Positions 9,383 to 17,507 of a stretch of 54,169 nt of DNA are shown here, piece after piece. Where the stretch lies: positions 1 to 54,169 of the forward strand of contig WQTX01000007.1 in the NCBI GenBank assembly GCA_009786075.1, in the 5' to 3' direction. The notes under the pieces were generated by a model. The model had not been told where the DNA came from. It was given only the letters and a program-made list of their open reading frames with translations, and searched no databases. The stretch comes from Bacteroidota bacterium (GTDB taxonomy: Bacteria; Bacteroidota; Bacteroidia; Bacteroidales; UBA1715). The position numbers and the translations under genes are program-made. Numbering within the stretch: position 1 is the first letter of the stretch; every line of letters begins with the position of its first letter.

Positions 9383-10405
9383 TCAAGGCACCTCCACCAC
9401 ATTCAAAATCCTCGTAACAATATCCTCCGAAGTAACATTCTCAGCCTCAGCCTCGTAAGTCAAGCCAATTCTATGACGCAGCACCGAGTGGCACACTGTG
9501 CGAATATCTTCGGGAATTACATAGCCTCGGCGTTTTATAAAAGCGTAGGCTTTGGCGGCTTTCGCCAAATTGATGCCGGCACGCGGCGAACAACCGTAAG
9601 CAATCCAATTTTTCAATTGCGGCAAATTATATTCTTCGGGGAAACGGGTTGCAAACACCAAATCGACAATATATTTTTCGATTTTTTCGTCCATATACAC
9701 TTCGGTAACAACTTCACGCGCTCGCAAAATAGCGTCTTTTGAAATTATTTTGTTTGCCACCGGAAACAGTTTTTGCAAATTCTGACGTATAATCAATTGC
9801 TCCTCAGCTTTTTGCGGATACGAAATTATCAATTTCAACATAAAACGGTCAACTTGCGCTTCGGGCAACGGGTAGGTTCCCTCCTGCTCTATCGGGTTTT
9901 GAGTTGCCAACACCAAAAACGGTTCTTGGAGTTTGAAAGTTTCGGCGCCAATGGTAACTTGACGTTCCTGCATAGCCTCCAACAGAGCGCTTTGCACTTT
10001 TGCCGGCGCACGGTTTATCTCGTCAGCCAAAATAAAATTGGCGAAAATCGGACCTTTTTTCACGGCAAATTCTTCATTTTTTTGGCTGTATATCATTGTT
10101 CCCAACAAGTCGGCGGGCAACAAATCGGGCGTAAACTGTATACGATGAAACGAGGCGTCAATCGAAGTTGCCAAGGTATTGATAGCAAGCGTTTTTGCCA
10201 AACCCGGCACTCCTTCGAGCAACACGTGTCCGTTTGAAAGCAAGCCGATAAGCAAGCCCTCAACCAAGTTTTTTTGCCCTACAATTACTTTTTGCATTTC
10301 AAAAGTAAGCATTTCAATAAATGCACTTTCCTGCTGAATTTCTGCATTCAACAGCTGAATATCAACCGGAGCGGAAGTCGCTCCTTGATTTATTGTATTT
10401 TCCAT
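9383..10405 (-). CDS. MoxR-family AAA+ ATPase
   Basis: 340 aa AAA+ chaperone-like ATPase of the MoxR group, thought to mature or regulate VWA proteins such as DUF58, BatA and BatB. Walker A is GVPGLAKT (near residue 71) and Walker B is FILADEINRAPAKVQ (near 128). The family segment EAMQERQVTIG follows, then sensor-1 VLATQNPIEQEGTYPLPEAQ and the lid domain. It is the first conserved gene of the Bat operon. The PIN pair lies upstream on the same strand, about 40 bases away. Confidence 0.95.
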   Translation of the reverse strand: MENTINQGATSAPVDIQLLNAEIQQESAFIEMLTFEMQKVIVGQKNLVEGLLIGLLSNGHVLLEGVPGLAKTLAINTLATSIDASFHRIQFTPDLLPADLLGTMIYSQKNEEFAVKKGPIFANFILADEINRAPAKVQSALLEAMQERQVTIGAETFKLQEPFLVLATQNPIEQEGTYPLPEAQVDRFMLKLIISYPQKAEEQLIIRQNLQKLFPVANKIISKDAILRAREVVTEVYMDEKIEKYIVDLVFATRFPEEYNLPQLKNWIAYGCSPRAGINLAKAAKAYAFIKRRGYVIPEDIRTVCHSVLRHRIGLTYEAEAENVTSEDIVTRILNVVEVP

Positions 10406-10444
10406 ATATTATTATACTGTATGTTTTGATTTTTCGATAGTAAA

Positions 10445-10600
10445 TTACACACCAAAAGTAACACGCGGTGTGGGAGCATTAAAAAATGTTAATCTTTCAT
10501 GCACGTTCATTTTGCGAATTTGTTCATAAATTTTCGCTTGAATGTCGTTTTTCATTTTTACGGCATCAAATGTTTTTTTGTTGTCTTTATTCGTTTTCAT
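10445..10600 (-). CDS. Small protein, possible antitoxin of the PIN gene
   Basis: 51 aa, too short for most gene finders. The protein is charged and helical: it reads MKTNKDNKKTFDAVKMKNDI, then about 13 residues on comes the pattern R-K-M-N-V-H-E-R-L-T-F-F. The pattern (K-M, then D-I-Q-x-K-I-Y, then M-x-x-x-E-R) resembles short antitoxins that accompany PIN ribonucleases in several phyla. It begins 14 bases before the PIN stop, so the two are coupled. In most known pairs the antitoxin comes first; here the toxin leads. The family assignment rests on memory of the pattern. Confidence 0.6.
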   Translation of the reverse strand: MKTNKDNKKTFDAVKMKNDIQAKIYEQIRKMNVHERLTFFNAPTPRVTFGV

Positions 10601-11054
10601 AATTTACCAAATCTTTAGGATTTCTAATTTCAATTGTAATATAACCATTTTTTAAATTAACAGCGTTATACCCTTTTATTCTGTCTAAATTTACAATGTG
10701 TTTAAAATTCCAACTTGCCAACACATCTACTTTGTGTATTGTAGCCAAAGCAATATGACAACAATCTTCGTAACTTGTTTTTCCAACCACTTTTTCGGCT
10801 ATATATTTATTGGCAAGTTGCTCAGCCTCTGCCGTCATTTCAATTTCTTCAAACGACGCTTTTTTGTATTTTTGTAATAACTCTATAATATGTTCAGGAG
10901 CGCGCTCCAATTCTTGGCGTAAAACAGACGAAACGACAAAAACAACCTCTTTATTTTCAAGACGTTTAAAAAGCATTTTTGTTGCCGTTTCAAATTCGAC
11001 ATCGAAAAAACCGCCAACAACTGATGTGTCAATGTAAATTCTTTGCTGTTTCAT
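10587..11054 (-). CDS. PIN-domain ribonuclease, VapC-like toxin
   Basis: 155 aa PIN protein. The metal-binding acidic residues appear in IYIDTSVVGG (Asp near 9), a central LRQELERAP (Glu), and YEDCCHIALA, with a closing SWNFKHIV. PIN toxins cleave tRNA or mRNA when their antitoxin is lost. I chose ATG 11054 rather than the GTG three codons upstream, which gives the standard MKQQRIYIDTS opening. It overlaps the 51 aa gene downstream. A -7 box lies about 30 bases upstream. Confidence 0.85.
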   Translation of the reverse strand: MKQQRIYIDTSVVGGFFDVEFETATKMLFKRLENKEVVFVVSSVLRQELERAPEHIIELLQKYKKASFEEIEMTAEAEQLANKYIAEKVVGKTSYEDCCHIALATIHKVDVLASWNFKHIVNLDRIKGYNAVNLKNGYITIEIRNPKDLVNYENE

Positions 11055-11080
11055 GTTGTACACCTTTTTAATTTTTCGAG

Positions 11081-11088
11081 CAAAGGTA
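11081..11088 (-). promoter_or_regulatory. -7 promoter box of the PIN gene
   Basis: TACCTTTG on the minus strand matches TAnnTTTG, about 27 bases before the PIN start. It may also drive moxR and the Bat genes, since no strong promoter is visible between 10405 and 10445. Confidence 0.6.
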
Positions 11089-11126
11089 AAAAATTATGAA
11101 TTATAAATTATAAATTATGAGTTTTT

Positions 11127-11155
11127 TAGTAAACAAGTTTTTAAGTAAACGAGTT
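11127..11155. repeat. GTAAAC spacer repeat
   Basis: AGTAAACAAGTTTTTAAGTA followed by AACGAGTTGAGG, a divergent member of the dispersed GTCAAC/GTAAAC family, just before the Sel1 gene stop. Confidence 0.5.
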
Positions 11156-11168
11156 GAGGACTAAAAAA

Positions 11169-12476
11169 TCATTTTCCATCAATTTTTTCCAATCTTTTTT
11201 GAGCCTTTACATCTCCCTGTTCCGCCGCTTTGCGATACCAATAAACTGCTTGTTGCTTATCTTTGATTACACCATAACCATAGTAATAACAATTTCCTAA
11301 CTCAAATTGAGCAAATGCTTCGCCTTGTTCGGCAGCTTTACGATACCAATATGCCGCTTTTGCAAAATCTTGCATTAAGTCATAACAAAATCCTAAACTA
11401 TATTGCGCTCCTGCATACCCTTGTGCGGCAGCCTTGCGATACCAATATACAGCGTCTTTAAAATCTAATTCGTTTTCGCTGTAATAATAATCGGAATAAT
11501 AATAAACTCCTGTACTATATTGCACATCTGCCTCGTCTTGTTGTGCCACTTTGTACTGCCAATCTATGATGAACGGAGTCAAATCTTGTGTTACACCTTC
11601 GGCGGCATTTTGTTCGGCAGCTTTACTATACCAACGTTCGGCTTGTGTAGAATCTTGCTTTACACCTTTACCAAAGTCATAACAAAATCCTAAACTGTAT
11701 TGCGCTCCTATATGTCCCTGAGCCGCCGCCTTACGATACCAATCGACCGCTTGTGCGAAATCTTGTATTGCACCTTTGCCAAAATAATAACACTCTGCTA
11801 CATTATATTGCGCATCTACATCTCCCTGTTCCGCCACCTTGCGATACCAATATACGGCTTGTACCAAATCCTGTGTTACACCTTTGCCTTCGGCATAACA
11901 ACTCGCTAAATTATACTGCGCATCTACATTCCCTTGTTCTGCCGCCTTGCGCCACCAATATACGGCTAACGCCAAATTTTGTTCCACGCCTTCGACACCA
12001 TAATAACAAACTCCTAACATATTCTGAGCATCTGACACCCCTTGCCATGCTGCTTGGGCATACCAAAACTTTGCTTGCGCAAAATTCTGCGGTACTCTTT
12101 CGCCATAAAAATAACAATTGCCTAATTTATTTTGAGCATCTGCATCGCCCCACATTGCCGCTTTGCGATACCAATGTACGGATTTTGCGAAATTTTGAGT
12201 TACCCCGTCTCCATTTTCATAACAAACTCCTAAACAATATTGCGCTTCGACATTTCTTTGTTCCGCCGCCTTGCGCCACCAATATGCAGCTTGCGTAAAG
12301 TCTTGGACTACTCCTTCGCCATAGTAATAACAAAAACCTAATTTATTTTGCGCCTCCGCATCTCCTTTTTCGGCTAAAACCCGGTAATCATCGGCTGTTT
12401 GCCCAAAAACTGTTGCCGACACACAAATTGTTGCAAACAACCACACTATTTTTATGATATGATTTTTCTTATTCAT
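11169..12476 (-). CDS. Secreted Sel1-repeat protein
   Basis: 435 aa. A signal peptide (hydrophobic stretch IIKIVWLFATICVSATVFG) is followed by about ten Sel1-type TPR repeats of 36 residues, each with the pattern A-x-x-W-Y-R-K-A-A-E-Q-G and G-x-C-Y-Y-x-G-x-G-V. Sel1 proteins are solenoid scaffolds for protein contacts in the periplasm or at the surface. One unit near residue 290-330 is irregular and carries a longer linker. I chose ATG 12476 because it gives the signal peptide; a longer frame to 12545 crosses the promoter region (TATATTTG on the minus strand at 12499-12506). The partner is unknown. Confidence 0.88.
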   Translation of the reverse strand: MNKKNHIIKIVWLFATICVSATVFGQTADDYRVLAEKGDAEAQNKLGFCYYYGEGVVQDFTQAAYWWRKAAEQRNVEAQYCLGVCYENGDGVTQNFAKSVHWYRKAAMWGDADAQNKLGNCYFYGERVPQNFAQAKFWYAQAAWQGVSDAQNMLGVCYYGVEGVEQNLALAVYWWRKAAEQGNVDAQYNLASCYAEGKGVTQDLVQAVYWYRKVAEQGDVDAQYNVAECYYFGKGAIQDFAQAVDWYRKAAAQGHIGAQYSLGFCYDFGKGVKQDSTQAERWYSKAAEQNAAEGVTQDLTPFIIDWQYKVAQQDEADVQYSTGVYYYSDYYYSENELDFKDAVYWYRKAAAQGYAGAQYSLGFCYDLMQDFAKAAYWYRKAAEQGEAFAQFELGNCYYYGYGVIKDKQQAVYWYRKAAEQGDVKAQKRLEKIDGK

Positions 12477-12563
12477 TGTTCTATTGTAAATTTTCGAACA
12501 AATATACATATTAATTGAAAAATTGCAGTGCAAAAAATCTTTCAAAAAATTAATAATTAATAA

Positions 12564-12592
12564 TTGTTAATTAATAATTAATTCTATATTTG
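12564..12592 (+). promoter_or_regulatory. rho promoter, -33 and -7 boxes
   Basis: TTG at 12564-12566 and TATATTTG at 12585-12592, separated by 18 bases, fit the Bacteroidota promoter pattern. A leader of about 100 bases follows before rho, which leaves room for autogenous control, though I see no clear attenuator. Confidence 0.65.
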
Positions 12593-12697
12593 CACCCGAA
12601 TTTCAATGTTTGACTGCGAAACGTTCCTCGTTTTGCAAATCTTTGGTCAAACGATTCTCAACATTTTTTAAAATTTACTTACAACATTACTACATTT

Positions 12698-14452
12698 ATG
12701 TACCAAGCTGCCGATTTAATTGCTATGCACGCTTTGAAACTGAAATCTATTGCTAAGAAATTAGGTATTGAAACTGCACAAGTATCGAAAGAAGATATTG
12801 CTATTCGTATTCTTGAAAAACAAGGCTCTTTGCCCGTTCAACCCGCGGAAAAACCTGCGGAAATGCCCGAAGTAACAAACGAAAAAAATTCTTCGGAAAC
12901 TACCGGAAATCAACCAAAAACCAACAGGAAGCGCGTGCGCACCAAAATACAGGTAAATTCCGTTGAAAACGAAGAAACTACCGCTGCGCAAACTGCCGAG
13001 CCTGCACAAGAAACTGCCGCTCCGGCAGAAACCGCTCCCGCGCAAGAACCGCAAACAGGCGGAGACCCGTATGAATTTTTTGCTCAACAGGAGCAACTGC
13101 AAAAAGAACAGTTGCGAAAAGAACAACAAGAGCAGCAACAAGACGCTTCGGCTTCGCTCAGCGACCGTAAAAAACAGCAACAAAATCAAAACCAAAATCA
13201 GAACCAAAATCAGAAAAAACATAAGCAGGGAAACAACCAGAACAATCAGAACAATCAAAACAATCAAAACAATCAAAATCAGCACAATCAAAAACAAAAT
13301 AATCAAAAGGTTGAGGAAAAACCTTCGGAGTTCGATGATATTGTTACCGGCTCGGGCGTGCTCGATATGACACCCGAAGGCTTCGGGTTTTTGCGTTCTG
13401 GAGATTATAATTACTTGAATTCGCCCGACGATATTTACGTTTCGCAATCGCAAATAAAAGTGTTTGGATTGAAAACCGGCGACACGGTGGAAGGTACAAT
13501 TCGCCCCCCAAAAGAAGGCGACAAATATTTTCCATTAACAAAAGTGGAGCGCATCAATGGCAGAACACCCGACGAAGTACGCGATAGAGTGCATTTTGAC
13601 CACCTCACCCCCCTATTTCCCGAAGAAAAATTTAACCTTACCGGTAGCCCCAGTTGCGATTTTTCGACCCGGGTAATCGACCTTTTTACGCCCATAGGCA
13701 AAGGTCAGCGCGGATTGATTGTAGCACAACCGAAAACCGGTAAAACTACTTTGCTCAAAAACGTGGCAAACGCAATTGCCGACAACCACCCAGAAGTATA
13801 CTTATTAATATTGTTGATTGACGAACGCCCCGAAGAGGTTACCGACATGAAACGTAGCGTAAAAGCCGAAGTGATAGCTTCAACATTCGACGAACCTGCC
13901 GACCGCCACGTAAAAGTTGCCAACATTGTACTCGAAAAAGCCAAACGCTTGGTAGAGTGCGGACACGATGTGTGTATTCTTTTGGACTCAATAACCCGTC
14001 TTGCCCGAGCATTTAATACGGTGCAACCGGCATCGGGCAAAATTCTTTCGGGTGGTGTCGATGCCAATGCGTTGCACAAACCAAAACGATTTTTCGGCGC
14101 AGCCCGCAATATTGAAAATGGCGGTTCGCTCACAATTATAGCTACCGCTCTTACCGAAACCGGCTCAAAAATGGACGAGGTAATTTTCGAGGAATTTAAA
14201 GGAACCGGTAATATGGAATTGCAGTTAGACCGCCGAATTTCCAACAAACGCATTTACCCTGCGGTTGATGTGAATTTGTCGAGTACGCGGCGTGATGATT
14301 TGCTTGTGGACAAAGCCCGCCTAAGCAAACAATGGGTGCTGCGCAATTTCTTAAACGATATGAATCCGGTGGAAGCAATGGAGTTTTTGAGTAGCCGAAT
14401 GCCTATGACCCGCGATAATGACGAGTTTTTGATTTCTATGGGGAGTCTTTAA
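12698..14452 (+). CDS. rho: Transcription termination factor Rho with Q/N-rich insert
   Basis: 584 aa hexameric RNA helicase that ends transcription. The N-terminal Rho_N helices (about 1-50) are followed by a long low-complexity region (about 55-215). That region is first Glu/Pro/Ala-rich, then a run of Asn-Gln repeats at about 160-204. After it come the RNA-binding domain ([14 protein letters not shown] near 220), Walker [10 protein letters not shown], Walker B with [10 protein letters not shown], the Q-loop region [12 protein letters not shown] and the R-loop region [13 protein letters not shown]. Inserts of this kind are known in gut Bacteroides Rho, where a disordered region promotes condensates. 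The codons of the insert are simple AAC/CAA/AAT repeats, so its length may vary. Confidence 0.97.
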   Translation: MYQAADLIAMHALKLKSIAKKLGIETAQVSKEDIAIRILEKQGSLPVQPAEKPAEMPEVTNEKNSSETTGNQPKTNRKRVRTKIQVNSVENEETTAAQTAEPAQETAAPAETAPAQEPQTGGDPYEFFAQQEQLQKEQLRKEQQEQQQDASASLSDRKKQQQNQNQNQNQNQKKHKQGNNQNNQNNQNNQNNQNQHNQKQNNQKVEEKPSEFDDIVTGSGVLDMTPEGFGFLRSGDYNYLNSPDDIYVSQSQIKVFGLKTGDTVEGTIRPPKEGDKYFPLTKVERINGRTPDEVRDRVHFDHLTPLFPEEKFNLTGSPSCDFSTRVIDLFTPIGKGQRGLIVAQPKTGKTTLLKNVANAIADNHPEVYLLILLIDERPEEVTDMKRSVKAEVIASTFDEPADRHVKVANIVLEKAKRLVECGHDVCILLDSITRLARAFNTVQPASGKILSGGVDANALHKPKRFFGAARNIENGGSLTIIATALTETGSKMDEVIFEEFKGTGNMELQLDRRISNKRIYPAVDVNLSSTRRDDLLVDKARLSKQWVLRNFLNDMNPVEAMEFLSSRMPMTRDNDEFLISMGSL

Positions 14453-14495
14453 TTTAGTGATTAGTTATTAGAGATTAGTGAATAGTAGTTCATTT

Positions 14496-14533
14496 AAAAA
14501 TTGTAAAAGCCAATGCGTTTTTACAATTTTTTT
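14496..14533 (+). terminator. Terminator after rho
   Basis: A 13-bp perfect stem, AAAAATTGTAAAA (14496-14508) with TTTTACAATTTTT (14519-14531), is followed by further T residues. It lies 44 bases after the rho stop. The stem is AT-rich, so efficiency is uncertain. Confidence 0.7.
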
Positions 14534-14604
14534 GTATTATTGCAATACGTAATTTCTATTGAATATCTTAATATCTATCGAATATCAACTAATATCTAAA
14601 AAAA

Positions 14605-16230
14605 ATGAAAAAACTAATCACACTACTCTTTTCAGCACTCTGTGCAACATTTGCAACAGCAAACGAAATAACCGTTGATGCCAAAATAGAATCGGCAACC
14701 GTATTTTTGCAAGGCGCAACTTTGCACAACACCGCTTCGGCTGAAATTCCTGCCGGAGTGAGTACAATTACGATTTCACGGCTTTCGCACGCTGCCGTAC
14801 AGCAAAGTTTGCAAGTAGCCGGAGCAGGCGATTTTACTATTCTTGATGTGCGTTTCAGAGTAAATTATTTGACAAAACAAGAAAGTTCCGACCGCTACCA
14901 AGCTCTTGAAAAGCAGCGAAAAGATTTGCTTGCACAGCAACAAAGGTTGAACGACGAAATTGCCGTGTACAAAATGGACGAAGAACTGCTCAAAAAAAAT
15001 ATGGAATTGAGCGGTAAAAATCAAGCCGTAACAATGGCGGAATTGGAAAAAGTTGCCAATTTTTACCGTAGCCGTATGCTCGACACCAAACAAAAACTGC
15101 AACAAAAACAAGCTGAATTAGAGCCGATTGCCGAAAAACTGAACGATATAAACCGTCAATTGCGCGATATTCCCCGCAATGTTCCCACAGGCGAAGTGCA
15201 GGTAACAGTTTCGTCGAAAAAAGCACAAAAAGCGCAGTTTGCTGTAAGTTATTTTATGAACGATGCAGGTTGGACGCCGCTTTACGACGTGCGTGTGGAA
15301 GACGTAAACAAAGATTTGGCAATAACCTACAAAGCGCGTGTGGAGCAAAATTCGGGCATTTCGTGGAGCAATATAGGCGTAACGCTTTCTACCGGCAACC
15401 CAAGTCTTTCGGGTACTGCGCCGGAATTGCAGAAATGGATTGTGCGGCAGCAAAATCCGCAGCCTGTGTATAAAGCAAGTTATTCGAAACAAAGAGTAGC
15501 CGCAGTTCCGCATCCTAATGCTTCATTTAATAAATCCGAAGAAGTAGAATTAATGGCAGATGACCGTATGGATTACGCACCGTCTGCCGCAAATTGGGCA
15601 GGCACAACAACCACAAACAACACAACAACAATAGAATTTGCAATCAGCGAAAAACTAACCGTTGCATCGGGCGGCGAAGGCGCATTACTTTCAATCAACA
15701 CCCACCAAATACCGGCTATGTACCGCTACATAACCGTGCCAAAACTTGATAGAGATGCGTTTTTGCAGGCAAAAATCACCAATTTGGAACCGTTCAATTT
15801 CCTTTCGGGAATGGCAAATATTTATTTTCAAGGCACTTACGTGGGCGAAACCTTCTTTAATTTGCAACAGCCAAACGATACAATTGCGCTTTCGCTCGGC
15901 AGAGATAAAAATATACAGGTGGAACGCAAAGCAATCAGCACTTTCAACGAACGGTCGCTGTTAGGACAAAAACGCAGAGAGGCATTTGCGTGGGAAATTT
16001 CGGTGCGCAACGGTAAACAAACGCCAATTACTATTCAAGTAATCGACCAAATTCCAATTTCGGGACAGTCGGAAATTGAAATTTCGGGCGTGCAACACAG
16101 CGGCGCTACGCTTGATAAAGACAGCGGAAAAGTTACGTGGGATTTCAGTCTCGACAAAGGGCAAACTAAGAAAATGGAGTTGCGGTATACTATTACTTAT
16201 CCGAGAAATTGGGTGATAAATAGGAATTAA
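14605..16230 (+). CDS. MuiA-like protein (DUF4140 + DUF4139)
   Basis: 541 aa secreted protein. The signal peptide ends near ATA-N (residue 20). DUF4140 follows (VDAKIESATVFLQGATLHNT), then a coiled coil of about 85-195 rich in Lys, Gln and Glu, then the DUF4139 beta-rich domain with WTPLYDVRV and a closing KGQTKKMELRYTITYPRNW. The family was named after a mucoidy inhibitor, but its biochemical role is unknown. It stands alone, with the rho terminator upstream and tandem repeats downstream. Confidence 0.85.
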   Translation: MKKLITLLFSALCATFATANEITVDAKIESATVFLQGATLHNTASAEIPAGVSTITISRLSHAAVQQSLQVAGAGDFTILDVRFRVNYLTKQESSDRYQALEKQRKDLLAQQQRLNDEIAVYKMDEELLKKNMELSGKNQAVTMAELEKVANFYRSRMLDTKQKLQQKQAELEPIAEKLNDINRQLRDIPRNVPTGEVQVTVSSKKAQKAQFAVSYFMNDAGWTPLYDVRVEDVNKDLAITYKARVEQNSGISWSNIGVTLSTGNPSLSGTAPELQKWIVRQQNPQPVYKASYSKQRVAAVPHPNASFNKSEEVELMADDRMDYAPSAANWAGTTTTNNTTTIEFAISEKLTVASGGEGALLSINTHQIPAMYRYITVPKLDRDAFLQAKITNLEPFNFLSGMANIYFQGTYVGETFFNLQQPNDTIALSLGRDKNIQVERKAISTFNERSLLGQKRREAFAWEISVRNGKQTPITIQVIDQIPISGQSEIEISGVQHSGATLDKDSGKVTWDFSLDKGQTKKMELRYTITYPRNWVINRN

Positions 16231-16234
16231 GACA

Positions 16235-16317
16235 TTAGACACAAGACCGTTAGACACAAGACCGTTAGACACAAGACCGTTAGACACAAGACAATAGTCT
16301 ATTAGTCTTGTGTCTAA
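16235..16317. repeat. 15-bp tandem repeats ending in a hairpin
   Basis: Three perfect copies of TTAGACACAAGACCG (16235-16249, 16250-16264, 16265-16279) and a partial fourth. The partial unit TTAGACACAAGAC (16280-16292) pairs perfectly with GTCTTGTGTCTAA (16305-16317). The array fills the gap between the MuiA-like gene and dinD and may act as a 3'-end hairpin. Confidence 0.9.
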
Positions 16318-16337
16318 TAGTCTAAAAATCTAAAAAA

Positions 16338-17294
16338 ATGAAATCTTTTGAAGAAATAAAGCAAATTGCCGAAAACGGCAATGAATATTGGTCGGCACGT
16401 GAACTTGCACCGGCATTGGGATATGCCGAATGGCGTAATTTCAGTAAAGTAATTGACAAGGCAATGCTTGCTTGCGATGTGGCAGGTTTTGATGTGCAAG
16501 ACAACTTTCCCTGTGTTAAGAAAACGGTAGAAATGCCTGTCGGCGAACAGTTTTCACGGGGTTTTGTTGACGTCAACAAAACCCCGCAAGTGGAATCTTC
16601 ACGGGGTTTTACCGACGTCAGGAAAACCCCGCATTTAGAGTTAGATTTAGGTTTTCCCGACGTCGGGAAAACAAAAAAAATCACTGACTACAACCTTTCT
16701 CGCTATGCCTGCTATTTGATTGTTCAAAACGGCGACCCGCGCAAAGAACAAATTGCGCTTGGGCAAACATATTTTGCCATTCAAACATACCGGCAGGAAT
16801 TGAACGACAAATATAATCAACTTGCCGAAGATAAAAAACGTTTGCTTTTAAGGGGCGATATAAAACAAATGAACCAACTTCTTGTTGAGGCTGCAAAAGG
16901 CGCAGGTATTATTTCAAATGAAGAATACGCCCTGTTTCAAAATCGTGGTTATCAGGGTTTATACGGCGGTCTCACGGTTGCCGATATTCATTATAAAAAA
17001 CAACTTGCCGAAAAAGATAAAATTCTTGATTTTATGGGCAGCGAAGAAATGATTGCCAATTTATTCAGAATATCGCAAACGCAAAGCAAAATAACGAGGG
17101 AAAATATAAGAAACAAAGAGCTTGCAAGTTATACTCATTTTACGGTTGGCAAAGAAGTTAGAGAGGCAATAGTGCGACTTGGCGGAGTAATGCCCGAAGA
17201 TTTACCAACTCCGCAAAAAGGAATTGTTGAGCTTGAACGCGAGGCTATAAAAAAAATGAAAGAAAAAAGTAAGGAGATAATGATGGACGAGTAA
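16338..17294 (+). CDS. dinD: DinD-like DNA-damage-inducible protein with palindrome insert
   Basis: 318 aa. Damage-inducible protein D of E. coli inhibits RecA activity; this is a family member. The N-terminal [20 protein letters not shown] is the DinD/BRO-like opening. The core [20 protein letters not shown] and [12 protein letters not shown] follows after an insert. Family members have a few residues between the KKTVEMPVG segment and this core. Here about 44 residues (roughly 73-116) are present, encoded by three GACGTC-centred palindromes. The frame stays open, so the protein may still fold with an extra loop. A duplicated stump of its 5' end lies downstream at 17392. No LexA-type box was recognised. 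Confidence 0.88.
   Translation: MKSFEEIKQIAENGNEYWSARELAPALGYAEWRNFSKVIDKAMLACDVAGFDVQDNFPCVKKTVEMPVGEQFSRGFVDVNKTPQVESSRGFTDVRKTPHLELDLGFPDVGKTKKITDYNLSRYACYLIVQNGDPRKEQIALGQTYFAIQTYRQELNDKYNQLAEDKKRLLLRGDIKQMNQLLVEAAKGAGIISNEEYALFQNRGYQGLYGGLTVADIHYKKQLAEKDKILDFMGSEEMIANLFRISQTQSKITRENIRNKELASYTHFTVGKEVREAIVRLGGVMPEDLPTPQKGIVELEREAIKKMKEKSKEIMMDE
16557..16672. repeat. Three GACGTC-centred palindromes inside dinD
   Basis: Palindrome 1 (16557-16586) has two perfect 15-bp arms, CGGGGTTTTGTTGAC and its complement. Palindrome 2 (16602-16631) is the same length with 13 of 15 arm pairs matched. Palindrome 3 (16651-16672) is a perfect 22-mer with 11-bp arm GTTTTCCCGAC. All three centre on GACGTC, all keep the reading frame, and the first two are preceded by TTCACGGGG-type direct repeats. 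Confidence 0.95.
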
Positions 17295-17305
17295 AAATAG
17301 GAATT

Positions 17306-17376
17306 AAGTTGACAAGGAAACAAGTTTCATAATCCTTATTTCCTTGTCAACTTGTTAACTTGTCAACTCGTTTACT
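17306..17376. repeat. GTCAAC spacer repeat with 15-bp inverted arms
   Basis: AAGTTGACAAGGAAA (17306-17320) pairs perfectly with TTTCCTTGTCAACTT (17339-17353). Further units TGTTAACTTGTCAACTCG and TTTACT follow. It separates dinD from its duplicated stump and ends just before the stump's start codon. Confidence 0.9.
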
Positions 17377-17391
17377 AAAAATCTAAAAAAA

Positions 17392-17457
17392 ATGAAATCT
17401 TTTGAAGGAATAAAGCAAATTGCCGAAAACGGCAACGAATATTGGTGGATTTGCTGA
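17392..17457 (+). pseudogene. Duplicated 5' stump of dinD
   Basis: The 21 codons read [19 protein letters not shown] plus two residues and a stop, nearly identical to the first 18 residues of dinD. The match includes the preceding AAAAATCTAAAAAAA leader. Homology ends abruptly after the TATTGG codons, where the sequence runs into the helicase gene's upstream region. It looks like a partial duplication or recombination scar that placed the dinD leader in front of the helicase. Confidence 0.85.
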
Positions 17458-17507
17458 AAAAAGAATTTCAAAACGAAAGGGGGAATAAACCGAAAAACAC
17501 ACAACCA

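Noticed and set aside
12761-13453. 230-codon minus-strand open frame opposite rho
   Set aside because: It is the complement of the Q/N-rich codons of rho, giving a Leu/Val run with no family match.
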